DNA of 64,000 nt. Origin: CAZHEV01 sp964531335 [NCBI: uncultured bacterium] (GTDB lineage: Bacteria > Eisenbacteria > RBG-16-71-46 > CAZHEV01). The stretch is taken from assembly GCA_964531335.1 (NCBI GenBank), contig CAZHEV010000001.1:75893-139892 (forward strand), given 5' to 3'. Shown in pieces: positions 1 to 8,340 of the stretch (its first letter is position 1; each line of letters begins with the position of its first letter). Under the pieces are notes generated by a model, which saw nothing but the letters and a program-made list of their open reading frames with translations, had not been told where the DNA came from and ran no database searches. Made by a program: the position numbers and the translations under genes.

Positions 1-2
1 TT

Positions 3-65
3 GAGGCAGAGGCCATAACGCAATTGGCCGAACGAAGCGGCACCAATGGCACAGCAGTTGCCTAA
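3..65 (+). CDS. C-terminal end of an upstream gene (partial)
   Basis: An open frame runs in from the left edge and ends at TAA 63-65, giving about 20 residues (EAEAITQLAERSG...). Its third-position GC and Ala/Glu content resemble neighbouring genes. It is too short to identify, and it could be a chance open frame. It lies 54 bases before the first pilin start. Confidence 0.3.
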   Translation, partial: EAEAITQLAERSGTNGTAVA

Positions 66-119
66 GTGTAGGAAGAGGAAAGAAGAACACCGAGAACCAG
101 GCGAAAGGAGGTGTCTCAA

Positions 120-530
120 ATGCTGAGGAGCTCAAAGGGTTTCACACTGATCGAGTTGATGATCGTGGTGGTCATCATCGGTATCCTCGCGGCTATCGCC
201 ATCCCGAACTTCATCTCCATGCAGAACAGGGCCAAGGAAGGCAGCGTCAAGTCGAACATGCATACCTTCCAGCTCGCGATGGAGGACTACGCGGTGACGA
301 CGGACGGGATCTACGCCACGGCGGCCGAGGCCGCGGCTGTCCAGGCCATGTTCCCGAGCGGCGCGTATCCCAACAACCCGTTCACCGGCGCCGCCTGCAA
401 CGTCCTGTTCGGTGCCGATCCGGCCGCGGCGGGAGAGATGGGTGCGAACCCCGCCACGACGGACGGCTACACGATCAAGGGCTTCGGGAAGTCCGCGCTG
501 CTGTCGCTGGAGCTGACGAACGGCTCTTAG
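120..530 (+). CDS. Type IV pilin-like protein (first of a tandem pair)
   Basis: A probable major or minor pilin subunit of the type IV pilus. The seven-residue leader MLRSSKG ends in Gly and is followed by FTLIELMIVVVIIG: a class III signal with Phe+1 and Glu+5, which a prepilin peptidase (not in this window) would cut and N-methylate. The mature chain is about 129 residues: a hydrophobic N-terminal helix, then a small globular part ending KGFGKSALLSLELTNG. ATG 120 was chosen because AGGAGG at 106-111 sits 8 bases upstream; GTG 111 would overlap that site. There is one Cys in the mature part, so no disulfide-bonded D-region. It is followed by a strong terminator and a paralogue. Calling it the major pilin is inference. 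Confidence 0.9.
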   Translation: MLRSSKGFTLIELMIVVVIIGILAAIAIPNFISMQNRAKEGSVKSNMHTFQLAMEDYAVTTDGIYATAAEAAAVQAMFPSGAYPNNPFTGAACNVLFGADPAAAGEMGANPATTDGYTIKGFGKSALLSLELTNGS

Positions 531-555
531 CGCGCGGCAAAGGACCGGCTAAACG

Positions 556-594
556 AAAAGGGGTGTCGGGCGCGCGATCGTCCGACACCCTTTT
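556..594 (+). terminator. Intrinsic terminator between the two pilin genes
   Basis: A perfect 9-bp stem (GGGTGTCGG 561-569 with CCGACACCC 582-590) is followed by TTTT and preceded by AAAA, so it could act in both directions. Only 30 bases separate it from the second pilin start, too few for a separate promoter. The second gene is therefore probably expressed by read-through. Confidence 0.85.
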
Positions 595-624
595 CACTTA
601 AGTGCCTCAAGAGGGGTGTTCGAG

Positions 625-1044
625 ATGCCGGGTCACTGTAAAGGGTTCACGCTGATAGAGCTGATGATAGTAGTCGTGATAATCGGAGTGCTCGCGGCTA
701 TCGCAATACCCAACTACATGAACCTCCAGAACCACGCCAAAGAGGGAAGCGTGAGGGCCAACATGCACACCTTCCAGATGGCCATGGAGGACTACGCCAC
801 CATGAGCGACGGCATCTATGCCACGAACGCGGAGAAGGCCGACATCAAGAACCTGATCCCCGAAGGCAACTGGCCGAGAAACCCGTTCACCAGCCAGAGG
901 CTGGGGGACGGTGACGTCCCGTTCGGTGCCGACCCGGACGCCTCTGGCGAGATGGGCGCCAACCCCGCGACTGCCATGGGCTACATAATCAAGGGGTACG
1001 GCAAATCGGCCCTGCTGGCGCTGCAGCTCAGCAACGGCTTCTGA
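625..1044 (+). CDS. Type IV pilin-like protein (second of a tandem pair)
   Basis: A paralogue of the preceding pilin. The leader MPGHCKG is followed by FTLIELMIVVVIIG with Phe+1 and Glu+5. The two share the motifs KEGSV, NMHTFQ, AMEDYA, DGIYAT, GEMGANPAT and KGYGKSALL, while the middle (residues about 70-105) diverges, with a short insertion here. The start ATG 625 has GAGGGG 8 bases upstream; GTG 616 overlaps that site. It is about 139 residues including the leader. It sits behind the terminator at 556-594, so it may be the less abundant subunit or an alternative pilin. The next gene begins 127 bases downstream. Confidence 0.9.
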   Translation: MPGHCKGFTLIELMIVVVIIGVLAAIAIPNYMNLQNHAKEGSVRANMHTFQMAMEDYATMSDGIYATNAEKADIKNLIPEGNWPRNPFTSQRLGDGDVPFGADPDASGEMGANPATAMGYIIKGYGKSALLALQLSNGF

Positions 1045-1171
1045 CGGCCTAAACTTCCAAGGCACATCTGTCGAAACAAGGTATGACGGCGGTCCGAGCC
1101 CCGTCGGGCTGGGGCCTCCCGTGCGCGTTACGGCTCATACGTGCCACTGACGGCGGTTACCACCGAGATGG

Positions 1172-2221
1172 ATGCTTATGATGGGACATAGGGGCGATAT
1201 GGAAATCCAGGGCCGCTCTGATGACGGTCGAGGGCGATCCCAGCTCCCCCGCATCGTGTCGTTCCCCTCGAACGAGGTCCTCTCCACGGTGGATCTGCGG
1301 AAGGTCTTCGTGAGTTCCTTCAGGCGCAGAAGGGTCGCGGCGCTCGAGGGCCTGACCATGAGCATAGGGTCAGGGGAGGTGTTCGGCTTGCTGGGCCCCA
1401 ACGGGGCCGGGAAGAGCACCACCATCAAGCTACTGATGGGGCTCATAAGGCCGACCTCCGGCACCTTGACTCTACTGGGGAGGCCTCCGGGCGATGTGGA
1501 GGCGAAGAGGGAACTGGGATACCTGGCAGAAAGCCCCTCCTTCTATCCGTATCTGACGGCGCGCGAGTTTCTCGATTACTGCTGCGGCCTGTTGGGCATG
1601 TCCCCGCCCCGCCGCAGGGAAGCCGTCCGGAGGCTCCTCGAGGAGCTGGATCTCCGGAAAGCGCGCGATCTGAGGATCAAGAAGCTCTCGAAGGGAATGA
1701 TTCAGAAGCTGGGCTTCGCGCAGGCGATCGCGGGCGAGCCCAAGCTGCTGATCCTGGACGAGCCCATGTCCGGCCTCGATCCCCTGGGCAGGAGGCTGGT
1801 CAGGGAGAAAATATTGGAAGTGAAGGCGCGTGGAGGAAGCGTTCTGTTCAGCTCGCACATCCTTCCTGACGTCGAGACCATCTGCGACCGGGTCGGCATC
1901 CTTGTGGCAGGGCGCCTGCAGAGGATAGTCGAGGTCGATCAGTCCTCCATGGACGAAGATCCGCCCGTTGAGCTGATCATGGATCGCGTGGACCCAAGAA
2001 TAGCGGAAGAGATAAGAAGGCGTGGCGTGCCCGTGCGGCTGCGCGGTGAGACCTACATACTTCAATTCGAGAGCGCGGTGTCGGCTCACGAGGTCTTGAG
2101 CGGGGCGGTGGCCAGAGGCGCCAGGATACTGTCCTACAACCGCTTGAGAGAGTCTCTTGAGAACGCGTTGCTGAGGGAGATCGAGCCCGCCTTGGACCGC
2201 CGCCGGGAAAAGGCCGGCTGA
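1172..2221 (+). CDS. ABC-2 type exporter, ATP-binding protein (pilus cluster)
   Basis: The ATPase subunit of an ABC-2 type exporter paired with the permease that follows. Walker A GPNGAGKST is at residues 75-83, the signature LSKGMIQKLGFAQA near 170-183, Walker B LLILDEPMSGLDP follows, and the H-loop is SSHIL. About 110 residues after the ATPase core form the C-terminal regulatory part common in this subfamily. The N-terminus is poorly fixed: ATGs at 1172, 1178, 1181 and 1199 are possible, none with a strong ribosome site, and about 40 residues precede the usual domain start. Its position between pilin and pilM matches PilH of Myxococcus xanthus, part of an ABC transporter needed for pilus formation. 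The substrate is unknown. Confidence 0.88.
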   Translation: MLMMGHRGDMEIQGRSDDGRGRSQLPRIVSFPSNEVLSTVDLRKVFVSSFRRRRVAALEGLTMSIGSGEVFGLLGPNGAGKSTTIKLLMGLIRPTSGTLTLLGRPPGDVEAKRELGYLAESPSFYPYLTAREFLDYCCGLLGMSPPRRREAVRRLLEELDLRKARDLRIKKLSKGMIQKLGFAQAIAGEPKLLILDEPMSGLDPLGRRLVREKILEVKARGGSVLFSSHILPDVETICDRVGILVAGRLQRIVEVDQSSMDEDPPVELIMDRVDPRIAEEIRRRGVPVRLRGETYILQFESAVSAHEVLSGAVARGARILSYNRLRESLENALLREIEPALDRRREKAG

Positions 2222-2229
2222 GAGATACC

Positions 2230-2997
2230 ATGGGAAAGACGATCTGCATTGCGAGAAACACGGTAAGGGAAGCGTTGAGGGACAAGGTCATGTACTCGCT
2301 GGTCTTCTTCGGCGTCCTGGTCCTTGTCTTGAACAGGGTGCTCACCCCGCTGGCCCTCGGCGAGGGCGCGAGGATAACCAGGGACGTCGGGCTCTCTTCG
2401 ATATCGCTCCTGGGGCTTTTCATAATCATTTTGAGCGGCACTGCGCTCGTCCATCGCGAAATAGACAAGAGAACGATAGGCGTCATTCTGTCCAAGCCGA
2501 TCAGCAGGAGCCAGTTCGTCGTCGGCAGGTTCCTGGGTTTGTTCGCAACCATCGCCACCGTGGCCTTGGGGATGGCGCTCTTGCTACAGGCGGTGCTTCT
2601 GGTCACCGACCGGGCTCTCGACCTCGAGGTGCTGCTGGCCTCCGTTATGACCGTCTTCGAGCTGATGGTAATGACCTCCATAGCCGTCTTCTTCTCCGCC
2701 GCCGTCAGCCCGATACTCGGCGCCATGATCACCTTCGGCGCCTATGTCGCCGGCAGTTTCAGCGGAGACCTGCTCAGGTTGGCGGACATCGCCGAGGGGA
2801 CGGCGGTCAGAACGGGAACGAAGCTTCTCTATTACCTCCTCCCCAATTTGGAGATGTTCAACCTTCGCACGGCGGCCGTGCATGATATAGCAATAGAGCC
2901 GGCGCGCGTGGGGGCGGGAGTCCTCTACGCTCTCGCCTACTCCGCGGGGCTGGTCCTGCTGGCGGTCGTCGCCTTCAGGAGGCGAGAGCTTCCGTGA
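2230..2997 (+). CDS. ABC-2 type exporter, permease protein
   Basis: The membrane subunit partnering the upstream ATPase. Its 255 residues show about six hydrophobic segments (near 22-40, 58-77, 98-120, 132-160, 165-180 and 228-248) and the ABC-2 permease hallmark REIDKRTIGVILSKPISRS, a cytoplasmic loop after the second helix seen in NosY-like and YhaP-like permeases. It starts 8 bases after the ATPase stop, and its own stop overlaps the next start (GTGA), so the three genes are translationally coupled. It corresponds in position to PilI of Myxococcus. The role in pilus assembly is inferred from context only. Confidence 0.85.
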   Translation: MGKTICIARNTVREALRDKVMYSLVFFGVLVLVLNRVLTPLALGEGARITRDVGLSSISLLGLFIIILSGTALVHREIDKRTIGVILSKPISRSQFVVGRFLGLFATIATVALGMALLLQAVLLVTDRALDLEVLLASVMTVFELMVMTSIAVFFSAAVSPILGAMITFGAYVAGSFSGDLLRLADIAEGTAVRTGTKLLYYLLPNLEMFNLRTAAVHDIAIEPARVGAGVLYALAYSAGLVLLAVVAFRRRELP

Positions 2998-3743
2998 TCG
3001 ATTCCTTTCTCACAAACACCCGCTCTCCGGTTCTCTGTGCCGTCGCGGCGGCATGTTTGCTCGGAGCCATGGGCGTCGCCTACATCGGCGATACGCTTCC
3101 GGCGGCGGCCAGGCCCGACGTCGAGCTCATGTACTTCCCCTCGGGCCGGTTCCTGAAGGAGGCCTCCCTCGGACACGAAATGCTGGTGGCCGACCTGGCC
3201 TGGTTGAGGGCGATTCAGTACTACGGACGGCACAAGCAAACGGACCAGGACTACAGCATGGCGGGACACATATTCGACGTGGTGACCACCCTGGATCCCA
3301 AGTTTCGAAACGCTTACATATTCGGCGGGCTGGTGCTCGCCCAGGACGCCGGGGAGCTGGAAAAAGGAGTGGAGCTCCTGGAGAAAGGCATCGTGAACCT
3401 GCCCGACGACTGGATGCTCCCTTTTGAGGCGGGGTTCTTGTACTACATCTGCGCCGGCGACTTGGCCCAGGCGCACCGGTGGTTCATGAAGGCGGCCGAG
3501 AGGCCGGGCCATCCGGAGAGCGTGGAGAGGTTCGCCGCTTTCTGCGCGGCCAGGACCGGGGATCTGAGAACCGCGCTCATGCTGTGGATTGAGCTCTACG
3601 AGAACACCGATAACGATTACGTAAAGCAGATGGCCGAGACGAGGATAAAGGACCTGATGAAGGAGATACAGGAGGCCGGCGGGGAAGAGGTGCGTCAAAT
3701 GCCCCAGCCGCCGATCCCGGAGAAAAAAGACGTCAACTCCTAA
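2994..3743 (+). CDS. Membrane-anchored TPR-like protein of the pilus cluster
   Basis: A 249-residue protein with one N-terminal membrane segment (about 13-33; uncleaved anchor or signal) and a periplasmic helical part. The motifs YIFGGLVLAQDAGELEKGVELLEKGI and DLAQAHRWFMKAAERPGHPE look like tetratricopeptide pairs. An acidic, proline-rich tail ends it (PQPPIPEKKD). It starts at GTG 2994, overlapping the permease stop. It lies between the ABC genes and pilM, where a third exporter subunit or pilus accessory protein (PilG position in Myxococcus) would be. I do not recognise a named family. Confidence 0.75.
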   Translation: MIDSFLTNTRSPVLCAVAAACLLGAMGVAYIGDTLPAAARPDVELMYFPSGRFLKEASLGHEMLVADLAWLRAIQYYGRHKQTDQDYSMAGHIFDVVTTLDPKFRNAYIFGGLVLAQDAGELEKGVELLEKGIVNLPDDWMLPFEAGFLYYICAGDLAQAHRWFMKAAERPGHPESVERFAAFCAARTGDLRTALMLWIELYENTDNDYVKQMAETRIKDLMKEIQEAGGEEVRQMPQPPIPEKKDVNS

Positions 3744-3852
3744 AGGTTGAACCAGGCGTAAAGGCGGCGACTTTCATGCCGATAAAATACGTAGCCCTCT
3801 CGCCAAAGGGCATGAGCGAAGAGCGAGCCACTCAAGAAATACAGAGGTGAAG

Positions 3853-4890
3853 ATGTTCGGCAAGAAGCAGCGTCCGTTCGTCGGTCTCGACGTAGGGTCG
3901 TCAAGTGTGAAGGTCGTGGAGATTTGCGATGATAACGGCGGCAAGCGTCTGACGAGGTTCGGTATATCCGAGTCCATCTCCGACGCGGTCGCCGACGGAG
4001 AGATCGTCGATCGGGACTATGTCGCCCGCGTGATCAAGCATCTCTTCAACAAGAATCACATCAGCCCGCGCTGCGTCGTGAGCTCGGTCTCGGGCAGGGC
4101 CGTCATGGTGAAGAAGATCACCATGGACAGGTTGAGTGCCGAGGACGCGAGCGAAGCGGTTCTCTGGGAGGCGGAGCAGCATCTGCCCTTCGAGATAAGC
4201 GACGTCGCCCTCGACTATCAAATCCTCGAGTCGAACGAGGACCCCAAGCTGATGGACGTCCTCCTGGTGGCGGCGAAGCGAGAGATGATTCAGGCGCACA
4301 CCGAGTTGATAAGACAGGCGGGGCTGACGCCGCTGGTTATCGACGTGGACTACTTCGCCATTCAGAACGCACTGGAGGCCAACTACGACCTCGCGGAGGA
4401 GCATACGGTAGGTCTGGTGAACGTGGGGTCGGAGCTGACGAACATAAACATCTTCAAGTCCGGAGTACCGTTGCTTACGAAGGACCTGTCGCTGGGCACG
4501 AGGAACTTCGTGGAGGCCTTCGAGAAGAGGCACTCCGTGGACAGCACCAAGGCGGAGGGAGCGCTGCGGGGCGACTGGCCGAAGGAGAGCGAGCTGCTCG
4601 AGACCGTACACGAGGTGGCCGAGGAGATAGCGACGGCCCTGGACCGCTCGCTGGCCTACCTCAGGACCGCGGGGGAGGCGGATTCGGCCGACCGGCTGCT
4701 CGTATCGGGCGGCGGGGCCAAGCTGCCCGGGCTGGTTGCTTTCCTGGCGGACAGATTCAATGCCGAAGTGGAGGTGGCCGATCCGCTGCGGAAGATAGCG
4801 TACGATGAAGCGATCTTCGATGAAACACCCATCGATGAAGTCGCACCGCTCTTGACAGTCGGCGTCGGACTGGCGCTGAGGGACACCTAA
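3853..4890 (+). CDS. pilM: Type IV pilus inner-membrane platform protein PilM
   Basis: A cytoplasmic actin-like ATPase that binds the N-terminal tail of PilN and couples the pilus motor to the alignment complex. The N-terminal phosphate-binding loop is VGLDVGSSSVKVVEI (residues 10-24), and SGGGAKLPGL in the C-terminal half is the adenosine motif of the actin/FtsA fold. The 345-residue length is typical. ATG 3853 is preferred: AGAGG 3843-3847 is 5 bases upstream, whereas GTG 3847 overlaps that site. It opens the pilMNOPQ run, with 4 bases before pilN. Confidence 0.95.
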   Translation: MFGKKQRPFVGLDVGSSSVKVVEICDDNGGKRLTRFGISESISDAVADGEIVDRDYVARVIKHLFNKNHISPRCVVSSVSGRAVMVKKITMDRLSAEDASEAVLWEAEQHLPFEISDVALDYQILESNEDPKLMDVLLVAAKREMIQAHTELIRQAGLTPLVIDVDYFAIQNALEANYDLAEEHTVGLVNVGSELTNINIFKSGVPLLTKDLSLGTRNFVEAFEKRHSVDSTKAEGALRGDWPKESELLETVHEVAEEIATALDRSLAYLRTAGEADSADRLLVSGGGAKLPGLVAFLADRFNAEVEVADPLRKIAYDEAIFDETPIDEVAPLLTVGVGLALRDT

Positions 4891-4894
4891 TACA

Positions 4895-5482
4895 ATGGTC
4901 AGAATAAACCTGCTGCCCCTTGAAGAGCGAATTGACAGGCATAGGGCCGCTCTGGATCGAGTCAAGGATCGCCTCCACTATTTTGCGGCCGTGACCGCGA
5001 TATTGGCGTTCGCGATCTTCGGCTCCATTCAGGAGATGTCCATAGGGTCGGTTCGCGCTGAGATAGAGAGCCTCGAGGCGGAGTCCAACGCCATAAGGCC
5101 CCAACTCGCCAGGGTCCGGAAGCTCGAGGCGGAAAAAGACGAGCTGACCCGCAGGCTCAAGGTCATAAGCAGCCTTGACCGGGGACGGCTTCTCAGGGTC
5201 CGCGTGTTGGACGGGCTGAACCGCCGCATTCCTGCGTACATGTGGATTACGGGCTTGACCGAGACCGGCGGCGGAAACCTCCTGCTCGAGGGGATTACAT
5301 TCTCCAATCTGGTGGTCGCGGAGTTGATGAACCGCCTGGAGGCCTCCGTTATCTTCAGCAACGTCGATCTGGAGGTCGCGAAACGGGGCACCATCGACGA
5401 GCACCACGTGGTGCAGTTTACCCTCAATTGCCTCGTTCATGACGATGAGGGCGTCCCCGTCCTGACGGACACGGAGGAATGA
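4895..5482 (+). CDS. pilN: Type IV pilus alignment protein PilN
   Basis: A single-pass inner-membrane protein. The short cytoplasmic tail MVRINLLPLEERI holds the INLLP motif that docks into PilM. A membrane helix follows (about 29-47), then a coiled coil (about 52-90) and a ferredoxin-like periplasmic domain. Its 195 residues are the usual length. The last codon overlaps the pilO start in ATGA, so the PilN-PilO partners, which form a heterodimer, are made from coupled frames. Confidence 0.93.
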   Translation: MVRINLLPLEERIDRHRAALDRVKDRLHYFAAVTAILAFAIFGSIQEMSIGSVRAEIESLEAESNAIRPQLARVRKLEAEKDELTRRLKVISSLDRGRLLRVRVLDGLNRRIPAYMWITGLTETGGGNLLLEGITFSNLVVAELMNRLEASVIFSNVDLEVAKRGTIDEHHVVQFTLNCLVHDDEGVPVLTDTEE

Positions 5483-6087
5483 TGTCGATCAGAGATCCCA
5501 AGGTCCAGAAGACCTTACTGGTCTACGTTATGCTGGCCGGTCTTGCTTACGTGTACTTTATGACCACGCCGGTTCCGCTGACGTATCAGAACCGCGCTCA
5601 GCTCCTGGAGGAATCCAGGGCCAAGGCCGCCGAGATCGAAGCTCAGCTACAGAAGGCCAAGATCGCCGTTAGAGACATGGAAAAGCTGGAAAGAGAGTAC
5701 TCGAACCTGCACAACCGGTGGATGGTGGCCCGTGAGCTGCTTCCGGCCGACAAGGAGGTGGCCGCCCTCTTGAGGAAGGTCACCGTGGCCGGGACGAGGG
5801 CGGGGGTCGATTTCGTGATTTTCCAGCCTCTCGGGCAGGTGGCCGGAGAAGACTACACCGAGAACCCCGTTCAGGTGGGTGTAATAGGGACTTACCATCA
5901 GATAGCGACCTTTCTCAGCAACGTCGCGAACCTGTCCAGGATAGTTAACGTCGGGGAGCTGACCATCAATTCGTATACGCACCCCAAGGACCCCGACAAG
6001 ACCGCCAGGGCGGAGTTTGTAGCTACCGCGTACTCATTGAAGAAGGAGGATGGAGCAGGTGGTTCCACAGTGCAGACTGGCGGCTAA
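5479..6087 (+). CDS. pilO: Type IV pilus alignment protein PilO
   Basis: The partner of PilN. The N-terminal membrane segment is TLLVYVMLAGLAYVYFM (about 12-28), followed by a coiled coil (about 40-80) and a ferredoxin-like domain with the typical GTYHQIATFLSNVANLSRIVNV stretch seen across PilO proteins. It is 202 residues, and its start overlaps the pilN stop. Its tail overlaps the pilP start by about 30 bases. It acts in the periplasm to hold the inner-membrane platform in register with the PilP-PilQ outer complex. Confidence 0.93.
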   Translation: MMSIRDPKVQKTLLVYVMLAGLAYVYFMTTPVPLTYQNRAQLLEESRAKAAEIEAQLQKAKIAVRDMEKLEREYSNLHNRWMVARELLPADKEVAALLRKVTVAGTRAGVDFVIFQPLGQVAGEDYTENPVQVGVIGTYHQIATFLSNVANLSRIVNVGELTINSYTHPKDPDKTARAEFVATAYSLKKEDGAGGSTVQTGG

Positions 6088-6526
6088 GATCGCTCTGCTG
6101 GCGATCGTCCTGACTTCCGTCCCGGCCGCCGCATGGGCGGACGCGGACTCGACGGCCGTCGGGACGCAGCGTTTCTCGCTGGCGGCGGCCGACTCGATTC
6201 TGGGAAGGCAACACTTCCACTACGCGAGCCTGGGGCGCCGTGATCCCTTCGCTTCCATGGTCGGGGGCGAATTCGTGGACGATGGTCCCGAAGGCCTCGT
6301 GAACATCGAGCAGGTCACCCTGGTGGGCGTCATGTGGGGAGAGACCGATAGGTTCGCGCTGGTCGAGGATGCCGGCGGGTACAGCTACATATTGCGCGTC
6401 GGAGATCGTGTAAGACATGGTTCCGTAGTCGAGCTCGGTGAAGATCGACTTGTAGCCAGAGTACATTTCTTCGGCTTGAGCAGCACGGTCGTCAAGACTC
6501 TTGAGAAAGAACGAGGGCAGCCATGA
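6059..6526 (+). CDS. pilP: PilP-like pilus assembly protein
   Basis: A periplasmic protein linking PilNO to the secretin. A hydrophobic signal (about 8-25, ending AAAWA) is present, and the C-terminal half holds the PilP/GspC-type beta fold: RRDPFASM, VTLVGVMWGE, RFALVEDAGGYSYILRVGDRV. I see no lipobox Cys at the cleavage region, unlike classical lipoprotein PilP. GTG 6059 is preferred because AGGAGG (6044-6049) is 9 bases upstream; ATG 6050 directly abuts that site and would add three residues. It overlaps pilO, and its stop overlaps the pilQ start. Confidence 0.8.
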   Translation: MVPQCRLAAKIALLAIVLTSVPAAAWADADSTAVGTQRFSLAAADSILGRQHFHYASLGRRDPFASMVGGEFVDDGPEGLVNIEQVTLVGVMWGETDRFALVEDAGGYSYILRVGDRVRHGSVVELGEDRLVARVHFFGLSSTVVKTLEKERGQP

Positions 6527-8178
6527 ACATTTCGCGACTCATGAGAGCGGTCGGGCCCTTGGCGGTCCTGCTGTCTCTCACGGCGGCGGCACCCCCCGTA
6601 AAAGGACCCGCCACCGTCACCGGCGTTCAGGTGGGAGAGACGGCCGACGGTACGCTGATCGCCTTGAACACCGACAGAGAGGTCACTTACCTGGACTACT
6701 ACCTGCCCGATGCGGGCCAGATCGTGGTGGAGTGCCCCGGCGTTGTACTGGGCTTTCCGCAAGACGTACTGGAGAGAGCGGAGACGTCGGGAGCGGTCAA
6801 GGACGTGAGCCTTTCGCAATGGTCCGGAGACGACGGCCATAGCCTGGTCCGCTTGATAGTGGACCTCAACAGTCCGTCGCAGTACGCCATAGTGAGCGCG
6901 GACGAAGGGTTGAAGCTGACGGTGCGCGCGCCTCAGGTCGATGACTCGGTTCCGGCCGCCATCGACGTGCTGAGCCTGGAAAACCCCTCGGAGGACGAGC
7001 TCCTGGCCTTGAGCATGCCCGTTACGCTCGACGTCCAAAGCGCGAGCATTCATAGCGTGCTCAGAAGCTTGGCCGAGTACAGCGGCAAGGACATCGTCGC
7101 CAGCGGAGACGTGGACGGCAAGGTGACGGTGAGGCTGAGGGACGTCCCGTGGCGCGAAGCTCTCACCCTCATACTCAGGGCGCACGACCTGGGCTTCAAG
7201 GAGGAGGAGGACGGCGTCTTGAGGGTGGGCACCCTGGAAGGGCTCCGCAAGGAGGAGCTGGACAAGGAGGCCGCCGAGAGACAGAGGGAGTCCTTGCTTC
7301 CACTCGAGACCAGAATCGTGCCGCTCAAGTTCGCCAACGCCGGCGAGCTCAGCAAGTCGCTCGACGACGCGCTGACGGGCCGAGGAAGGCTGGACGTGGA
7401 TACCCGCACGAACTCCCTCCTGGTCACCGATATAGCCTCCGCGACCACTCAGATAGCGGCCATGGCGTCGGAGCTGGATTCGAGGACGCCCCAGGTCGAG
7501 ATAGTCGCGAAGCTCGTGGACCTCGACGCAAAACTCTCGAGAGAGCTGGGGATAAACTGGCAGCAGTCAAACGTTCATTCGGCCGACAACGACATCAGCG
7601 TGAGCGGAGGAGTGAACGCTCCGGTAGGCGACGCGGTGGGGACGGTCAAGTTCGGAATCGTGCAGTCCTTCGGCAATCTCGATGCCACCATTCAAGCTCT
7701 TGAGACGCAGAACAAGGCCGACATCATCTCCAATCCCAGGATCGCCACGGTCAACAACAGGGAGGCCAGCATACTGGTCGGCCAGAAGATACAATTGATC
7801 GTGATGGACGAGGCCGGCAACCCGATTACGCAGCTCATCACGGTCGGCATCCGGCTTAGGGTAACGCCCCACGTCAACTCAGACCGCACCATCACGCTGG
7901 ATCTGCATCCCGAGGTAAGCGATCTGGCGGCCGAGGGCACGGTTCAGGGCGGAGTCATAATAAACACGAACGAGGCCGACACCAGGGTGCTGGTGACCGA
8001 CGGCGAGACCGCCGTGATCGGTGGTCTCATAACCACGCGCGACACGGAGCTCAGCAGGGGAGTCCCGGTGCTGAGAAGCATCCCGCTCCTCGGACGGCTG
8101 TTCGAATCCTCGAGCACCGTCAGCCGGAAGAGGGAGCTCTTGATATTCGTGACCCCGACCATCATGTCCATAGGTTAG
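6523..8178 (+). CDS. pilQ: Type IV pilus secretin PilQ
   Basis: The outer-membrane channel for the pilus fibre. Domains in order: signal peptide (1-23), one AMIN domain (about 30-135), an STN/N0 domain (about 168-225, SIHSVLRSLAEYSGKDIV), one secretin N1 domain (about 262-330), then the secretin barrel (about 385-551) with QNKADIISNPRIAT and the near-C-terminal signature GVPVLRSIPLLGRLF. At 551 residues it is compact for PilQ, which often has extra AMIN repeats. It is coupled to pilP by ATGA and closed by the terminator at 8214-8259. Its presence implies an outer membrane. Confidence 0.96.
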   Translation: MNISRLMRAVGPLAVLLSLTAAAPPVKGPATVTGVQVGETADGTLIALNTDREVTYLDYYLPDAGQIVVECPGVVLGFPQDVLERAETSGAVKDVSLSQWSGDDGHSLVRLIVDLNSPSQYAIVSADEGLKLTVRAPQVDDSVPAAIDVLSLENPSEDELLALSMPVTLDVQSASIHSVLRSLAEYSGKDIVASGDVDGKVTVRLRDVPWREALTLILRAHDLGFKEEEDGVLRVGTLEGLRKEELDKEAAERQRESLLPLETRIVPLKFANAGELSKSLDDALTGRGRLDVDTRTNSLLVTDIASATTQIAAMASELDSRTPQVEIVAKLVDLDAKLSRELGINWQQSNVHSADNDISVSGGVNAPVGDAVGTVKFGIVQSFGNLDATIQALETQNKADIISNPRIATVNNREASILVGQKIQLIVMDEAGNPITQLITVGIRLRVTPHVNSDRTITLDLHPEVSDLAAEGTVQGGVIINTNEADTRVLVTDGETAVIGGLITTRDTELSRGVPVLRSIPLLGRLFESSSTVSRKRELLIFVTPTIMSIG

Positions 8179-8213
8179 AGACCCCAGAGCACGCTGAAGC
8201 GGAAGCACGCCCG

Positions 8214-8259
8214 GGAGCAGGCGCCGGCGGGAGAAACCCGACCGGCGCCGCTCCGTTTT
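8214..8259 (+). terminator. Intrinsic terminator after pilQ
   Basis: A long GC-rich hairpin: GGAGC 8214-8218 with GCTCC 8250-8254, GGCGCCGG 8220-8227 with CCGGCGCC 8242-8249, and GGG/CCC around an AGAAA loop, followed by GTTTTG. It ends the pilus operon. Confidence 0.88.
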
Positions 8260-8340
8260 GTCGCAATCCGTGGAGAGTCCCTTGACAGGCGGCCTCGGAC
8301 GGGGGATAGTGGGGCCGTAACCTCGCGAAGGGGTCCAAAA

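Noticed and set aside
1081-1140. Terminator after the second pilin
   Set aside because: A GC hairpin is possible (GCCCC with GGGGC) but no T-tract follows, so termination is not supported.
3744-3852. c-di-GMP riboswitch ahead of pilM
   Set aside because: The gap is about 100 bases and does not show the conserved GEMM core sequences.
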